NCBI GenBank assembly: GCA_932521035.1
Contig: OW051496.1
Coordinates: 8,122,001 to 8,186,000 of the forward strand
Length of the DNA: 64,000 bases
Source: Oscheius dolichura
Lineage: Eukaryota > Nematoda > Chromadorea > Rhabditida > Rhabditidae
Direction of reading: 5' to 3'
Positions within the stretch are counted from its first letter, which is position 1. Each line of letters opens with the position of its first letter. This document shows positions 57,917-64,000 of this stretch, piece after piece. The position numbers and the translations under genes were made by a program. The notes under the pieces are model-generated. The model was given only the letters and a program-made list of their open reading frames with translations, did no database searches and was not told where the DNA came from.

Positions 57917-60168
57917 TTTCGTTTTTATTTTCTTTCTTTCTCTCTCTTTTGCGTAGACGAAAAAGTGCTACGTAATTCAATTGTCCAATTTTTTCTTGAT
58001 CTCCAAATCCTTCTGGTTCAATGATCACGGAAGAAGTCGCCAGCCATTGTTCCTCCGCCACCCTCCGTTTCCTTCTCGTTTCTACTTTTACTTTTACTTT
58101 TACCCCCTCCCTCGCAAAAACATCAAGAATTTTAACCAACCTGTCATTATAGATCCCACTAGCCTAAAGAACAGAGTCTGTTCTCTCTATTTTGTCGCCT
58201 CTAATTCGGGTTCAAAAACACAGGGCCTCGTCCATTTCTAGGAAGTCCCGCTCTTCAAAATTCGGGCAAACCTTATTAACTACTCTTTGCTGTTCCTTGG
58301 AGAGTCCAAAGGCGGGCACGGCCTCTATTTAAAGGCACCGTGAGGTAGGAGGAGAGGGGGTTCCTGTATTATATCCCCCTCGCCTCCCCCTTGATTCGCA
58401 CTATTAGGTATGCAGAAGCGGTGTCATTAATCATAGTCACAACACGACTACATCTCCCTTCTTTTCTATGTGTATTTCTCTCTTTCTCTTCTCTCTTCTT
58501 TAAATCGTCATCCAATAATATATGGGAATTTGATTTGTTTAATGTTTTGGCGGGAGGGCGACAGACAAAAACTATTCGATTAAAATCGGAACACAGGGGA
58601 GAAGCAATTGGCTTGGGGTTCCCCCAGTCTTGGTCCCATTGTTTCGGCTCTTTCTTCTCTCTTTTTAACGGCGGCTCCCCCTATTTTGGTGTGACATCCG
58701 TTCCCGTCAATCCCTCTCTCTTTCTCTCTCAGTTGAGTAACTTGACCGGTATTCTCTTCCATAACAAGTTGTTTTCCATTTCTCATCTCCTCGCTCGCTA
58801 CGGGCCTCTCTGATACTTTTCGACTTTTCCCATCTTTTGACCTCTCTCCCCTTTAGCCCGGGAGAAATATGAAGGCGGCAAAAGTAATGACGAGGGGAAG
58901 AAGAGCCCGAGAGGAGTCCTTCTTCCATCCGTCACCGGGGCAAAGTGGTAGCGCTCAAGACAGAGGCTTACGGGCTAAGACCGGGTGACGGACAACCCCA
59001 CCCAGGCCTTCTTCTCCGCCAGGGAAGATAGTACTTCTGGCGGCTGGCTTTGGCCCCGAAGCTCTCCTCTCCTCTTATAATTGTCCTTACTCTCTTCTGA
59101 ACCAGTGCAACCAGGGGCCAGCTGCTTGTCCACAATGACGTTCCACTCGTCCCTTTTTATTGGGCCTCCAAAATGGTAATTGGACGGAGGGGTGTCCGAT
59201 TTGTGGGTACCTTTTTTAAAGCTTCAGAGATTTCTTTTTGTAGCTGACGTTGGACACAAACAGCCGATCGGCATCTTTTGCACGTATTCACCAGGAAGTC
59301 CTCCCTGGGTTTCTTGGGTTCTCCTTGATAGTCTCCCAGTTTCTTTTCTAGATCTAGAAATAAAGCCCAGTTCGTCGTCATCCTCCTCCTTCTCCTCTTA
59401 CACGTCTTCCTTGCCCTAATTCTCGTTCTCCTCCTATTCATCCTCCTCGATCGCGCCCTTGTCCTCCTTGTCCTCCACCTCCTCCCCCACTACGTGCTCC
59501 TCCTCCTCGAATAAAAAGGAGATGCCCTTTGGACTCTCTTCAAGATCAAAGACTCCCAGCCCCTTGACCAAAATTGGATCAGATCATACTCTTGAAAAAC
59601 TTGAGAGCAGGGCGAGGGACACAGTTTTCGAACCCTGGCTTCTTTTTTGGTTAAATTTCCCTTTTGATCAGCCTCTAAATATTATCTTGGGAAAAAGAGG
59701 ATCCCGGCCTTATATTCGCCTTACGGAAGTTGTGGCCAGTTATTGTTGACCAGTTTTTGTTCTCTCATCAGACATGAATATCTCCTCGTCATCCTCCCGG
59801 GCTTACTGATCCATAATCACAACCGCCACCATCTTCTTTTTTGTTCCCTGTCGATCATACATAATGAGATCCCGGGTCGGTGATTCACTAATTCTATGTG
59901 TGAATCCCGTTCGGATCAGCGGCTACTCCAATCTCCGGCCATCTGTTTCTGATCCTCCCGTGGTGACAGATCTCAAACTTATGTTCCCTCTTCTCATTTC
60001 CTCTTCTTCTCTTTATAGTCTCCTCTCCTTGCTCTCCCCTTTTTTTCCGTACATAATTCGTCCATATTATGGTGATTATCCTAGTCTGTTTAATAGTATC
60101 TCCCCACACTTCTCAACACCCTCAAGTTATTGTTGACAGCTCAATTTTTGAAATGTGTCACTTTCAGA
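57917..60168. other. Pyrimidine-rich intergenic DNA
   Basis: Runs of CT/TC and TCCTCC triplets (for example 58465-58500, 59380-59530) create many spurious Ser/Leu/Pro- or Glu/Arg-rich frames. No splice-supported gene. Confidence 0.4.
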
Positions 60169-60190
60169 GGAAGGATTTCTGCGAGACAAA

Positions 60191-60690
60191 ATGGCATCCT
60201 GGCTGGTCTCCCGACTGCTCTACAAATCCCTGTGAGTGACTCTTTATTGTTATTCGTATTACTGGCTCAAACAATCCAGCGGGACCCCAAATCCGTTTTC
60301 CTTTATTCATAGGCCACTGTCCAGAGGGGGAATGCCCATTTTGACCCAATACCGTAGTCTGGGCCAAGTTCCAAAAGACAAGGAAACCCATTTTCTTGTT
60401 TTGACTCTATTTGGCCTGGAAGCCGAGAGGGAAGACGGCCGACCAAAAACAAAGAGGACCGATCAAAGGCCCCAGGAGTCGTCGCTTTCCATAGCTCCCA
60501 AAGAGCCATCCTCCATCCTCCATCTCCTTCTCTTTTTCAACCATAAGCATCTATCCATGCAGGTGGAGGAGAAAGAGGAGGAGGAGGTGGTGGATTGGAT
60601 GGCCCCACCGTTGGTCATCCTCCTCCCTCTGCCAATGCCTCTCTTCTGCCATCCCTCCTCCCGTTGTCACCTGCTCCTCGTACTCATATT
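60191..60690 (+). CDS. Possible two-exon gene, low confidence
   Basis: Exon 60191-60231 follows a CACTTTCAG acceptor (23 bp before the ATG). It reads MASWLVSRLLYKS and ends at CCCT|GTGAGT. A second frame from about 60280 (CAATCCAG|CGGGACC) continues in phase with GTPNPFSFIHRPLSRGG and LTQYRSLGQVPKDKE, then becomes low-complexity. The basic amphipathic N-terminus would suit a mitochondrial presequence. No family is recognised and the 3' end is undefined. Confidence 0.25.
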
Positions 60691-60736
60691 TTCCTGTCCC
60701 ATGAGCTGTCATAAAAATGGCCCAATGTCCGTTTGA

Positions 60737-63700
60737 TTGTAATCCAAGCCTCCCATCGGAGAGCAGCTCCTCTCCTCTCGTTCTTCCTCCTTCCCCCTCG
60801 AAAAGTGTCTCAACGCACGCGAAGACTCTTCTCCTCCTCCCGGCCTCTCCTTATTCACACCAGCCATAATTACCCTATTCCATTTGCCGCTGCTTCTGCC
60901 GCCTCTTCTCGTCTTCTTTTATGACTTGAGATTATCCTCCACCACCGAGAGGCAGAGTATCTCATTCATGGAGATGAGCAATTGAATGGCTAAGCGAGCT
61001 GGGAAGAGAGAGACCTGGCTTCTCCCGTTTTTCACTTCTCTCCCCGCCTCGCAAAATATCCCAGCAGAGCGGAGGCTACAAATCTCACCTCAACTGCTGG
61101 GTAGCCTGGGCGATTCTCTAACGTGTCGACGGAGAGTCGACGGGCACCTGCACCAAATAGGACTGCACGGAGGGGAGGCCAGCAGATACACCTGCTGGTC
61201 ATATTCTCCCTGTTATTTCATCCTCCCTCGAGCATCAGCGACCAGCGGCTCTCTTTCCCTTTGTGGGATCCCTTCTTGTCACCTTCCCTGTCTGATAATA
61301 ATACGCTATTTCCCTAAATATTTTCCCCTGACTTTCCAGTGCAGACAGAGAGATCCTCTCTGTTCTCTGAATGCCGTTCTTTTCATAAGGTCCCCGGTCT
61401 AATAAGTGCCTCCTCCCTCGTCTCCTTTGGGACATTTTCCAGCCGCGGCATGTCACCACTTGGTCACTTGTCATTCTCACTCTCTCTTCTTCGCTTTCCC
61501 CATTTAAACTGACCATTTCTTTTTCAAATTGGAGGGAGTTTTCCGCTTTTCTCAGCCTCTCTCTCTCACTCTCGATCTCGTAAGCAGAGAGCGTTCCACA
61601 ACTGACAACTTCTTCACAACAGAACCTATTGCAATCTGGCGGCTCATTTGCGGTTTACAGCTGCGCTTTCCGTGTGAAAACAACCGTCTTGTTCTTCCTT
61701 ACTCTCCCGTAAAAATGGCCAACAATAACATTGACGGGGTTTTGCCTATCTCGATGGCTTCCTATCAATACCCTTCATTTCGAGCTGTAGTCCTTGCCAG
61801 GTGGAAACGGCTCGAGATCATGGAAGCTCTTTTCTTCTAGTCGATCACTTGCTCTTTGATTGAAACGGAGACAGCTGAAATGTGTTGATTTCATGAAATA
61901 ATCATCACCTTTTGTATCCAGCTGCGAAAATTTCAACAATAGGGAGATTTCTGGTCTCTGCTAACCACCTGCTTGCTGAAACTTGCAAAACGACGGTCAC
62001 AATCACAGATCACGCGTATTTTCTTCGCTTTCCAATTGTTAAAACAAGGCATCTGCCCTTTTTTGGCTCGCTGTATTCCTCTAAAGTCCGATCTCTCTCT
62101 ATTCCAAGCTACCGTACTCTCTTCCCGGCTCATTTCGAAGACAAAATGGAGTCATAATCATGGAAAATAGCCGCGAGAGACTCCTAAAATCACTCACCAT
62201 CTTCTCATTACCGCTGAAAAATGACTCGGCGGAACAGGGAGGAGCCGCTGAATGGAAAAAGAGTGGATCCCACCCAGTACGAGGCCTTTATTCTCAAGAA
62301 GGATGGAGGAGGAGTATCAAAGAGGGGAGAGGATGAAGAAGCGGCCAGCATAATGAAAGAGCTGTCCACTGCAGACACAACTCCCGGCCCGTGGCCTCCT
62401 CCTCCTCCCCTTTCCTCCCCAGCAATACCCTCTCTCTGTCCTCCTCCTGGTCTCTCTCTCCCTCTCGGCAATCAACTTTCCCGGGGCGAACTTTTGGACA
62501 ATCAACGCTGTAACTCATCAGTCCCTGGACCCTCAAAAACGGCCGATGCGCCGATTTGATTTATCGGCCATCAAGACGGGAAGAACGAGCGAGAGAAGGG
62601 GGAGAGAGAAGGGAAGTCCTTGTCCCCGTCGGCCAGCTCCTGTCTGTTGGTTTACTTTTAGTCATCCCCCTTTCTTTTTGCCAGAGAGAGAAAGAGAGCA
62701 GATGTCTCGCATTGGGGTCCTCGTTTCCTGTTTCTCTCTGCTCCTCGTACTTCATGGGAGACAGAGTGTGCCTCGACTAATGATGTCAACCCCTACTTGA
62801 GGGGACTCTCCCGATACTCTCTTCTGAACTTTCTCCTTCCCCGAAAGCGAAGTTTGAGGTTAGCATAGAGAATGGGCAGGAGGTGGAATCCTCGAGTACT
62901 CATTCTTTACTTGTCCTCCCTCATTTGGAAGAGTTCAAAAGGATCAGGAAGGATTTTTTAAGAGCAGCGGAGGAGCGGAAGACACCTGCCCGAATTCCTG
63001 GGCTCTGACCCTTGGGCGTCGTCTCATTTGGTCAGCAGGAGAACAGCGTATTCACTTATTATACTGGCCAGGAATCACGATTGCTTCAATGTTTTCCCCA
63101 TTTTCCTCCTGTACATCGCCCTAGATCTCTTCCACCTCTTTAGGGGCTCTTCTAGCGCCGGTCTGTTTTTCAAGAGGTAAGGATGCGGTTCCTTGGCTGG
63201 TGCAGCCATTTTAAAGGAAGGTGCCCTCAATTTGGACCTTTCCCAAACCTTTTCCCTCCTGTTTCCCATATTTTCCCACGACGACAACGTTTACCTTTCT
63301 CTGTAAAGGTTCAGAAGAGGACATCCGGCGGGATCTCCTCCTCCCGGTCTCTTTGTATCTGTTCTTTTTGAACCCCGTCCATTAGAACCACTCTCTCTCC
63401 TTCTCTTCCCATATATCCATAAAAAGGAACAGAACATAGCACATTAGTGCCTGCCGTCATGTCCTCTCGGCCATCCGTTGTTGTGTCTCATTTCCGGGCC
63501 CGTTTCTCTAAACAAAACGTCCCGGTTTACGCACTGCTAAACGTCAATTTGAGCTCCTTAAGTGGGGGTCCTTCTCTTGCGAAAAATACCCGGGCCGACG
63601 AGGAAGAAGCCATCTGTCAAGCAATTTTTATCCAACTGTTGCGATTCCTCACCCCGGCTGTAATATATCGGCTCTCGATTTATCAAACGAACACCTTGAT

Positions 63701-64000
63701 GGAAGATGTTGATAGGAGAACGAATGCAAGAGGACGAATGGTGGGATCCGTGTGGGCTATGTGTTTCATCCCCCAGCGTCTGGGACATAAATCACCTAAA
63801 GACATAAATCATTAGGGATGTTTGTGGGGGACTTTCGCTATCCTACCTTACACTTGATCACCGTAATAAGCGTCTTCCCATCCTCCCCTTACTCCTTGGA
63901 ATAACAAGACTGATTTCTTGGAGAAAAAAGGAAGGCTTCTTAGGGGTTCTCCCAACTCCTACCTCTAAAACGGCCACAAATTATGGGGGCGGCAGAGCAC
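60737..64000. other. Gene-poor CT-rich stretch to window end
   Basis: One ORF with a reasonable start stands out at 62221-62559 (MTRRNREEPLNGKRVDPTQY, then an acidic part and a Pro-rich run). It lacks splice support and may be chance. Otherwise short frames over TC-rich DNA. No RNA gene or repeat array recognised. Confidence 0.35.

Noticed and set aside
59157..59441. Arg-rich minus ORF as a nuclear protein
   Set aside because: It arises from TCC/CTC repeats. Composition is entirely low-complexity at its N-terminus and no exon structure is visible.

Overview
The window looks like nuclear DNA of a nematode. Almost every resolvable gene is cut into short exons by introns of about 30-50 bp. Many start codons sit a few bases after a polypyrimidine-AG site, the pattern expected for spliced-leader trans-splicing. 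Best matches by eye are nematode: a synaptobrevin with a conserved C-terminal half like snb-1, an L7a ribosomal protein close to rpl-7A, a TRA-3-type calpain with a terminal C2 domain, and F-box/FBA-like proteins. Splice acceptors are often TTTAG, ATAG or CTAG rather than rigid TTTTCAG, so I would not place it in Caenorhabditis. The species cannot be named from the sequence alone.

Layout. 0-9 kb: two opposed copies of a TTAA-flanked MITE; synaptobrevin (+); a small multi-pass membrane protein (-); an unknown acidic protein (-); a 17-exon cytoplasmic dynein intermediate chain (+); then repeats. 9-20 kb: an aromatic amino-acid decarboxylase pseudogene, a 3.4 kb gene-poor stretch, a complete 10-exon TRA-3-like calpain with a large foldback element in an intron, a tRNA-derived repeat, and two small secreted proteins head to head. 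20-26 kb: a Ly6-like GPI-anchored protein (+) and an atypical dual-specificity phosphatase (-), then simple repeats. 26-41 kb is the gene-dense core: an 18-exon double-domain adenylate kinase (AK5 type), TPD52 (-), rpl-7A (+), an F-box protein (+), a DDX3/LAF-1 DEAD-box helicase (+) and steroid 5-alpha-reductase (+). 40.5-49 kb: a LIM-homeobox gene of the LHX2/9 (ttx-3/apterous) class (-), weak ORFs, tRNA-like repeat units and a second F-box-like gene (-) with a frame break. 49-57 kb: a ClC chloride channel/transporter (+), and a 15-exon gene for a 698-aa protein carrying two copies of a domain I cannot name. 57-64 kb: pyrimidine-rich and nearly gene-free.

The genes do not form an obvious pathway; this is an ordinary mixed chromosomal segment. 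Exon models were joined by hand. For dynein intermediate chain, calpain, AK5, DDX3, SRD5A, F-box (33.8 kb), TPD52, rpl-7A and the 698-aa protein, the exons join in one uninterrupted frame, which is strong internal support. The ClC model also keeps frame but lacks its 5' exon(s).

Most notable: (i) a nematode-type protein with an internally duplicated unnamed domain; (ii) a ClC protein whose gating glutamate is methionine; (iii) a dual-specificity phosphatase with Phe in place of the signature His; (iv) a family of at least five ~80 bp palindromic elements, three of them in introns of one kinase gene and one at a LIM-homeobox exon edge; (v) long foldback repeats; (vi) some introns that may be as short as 25 nt.
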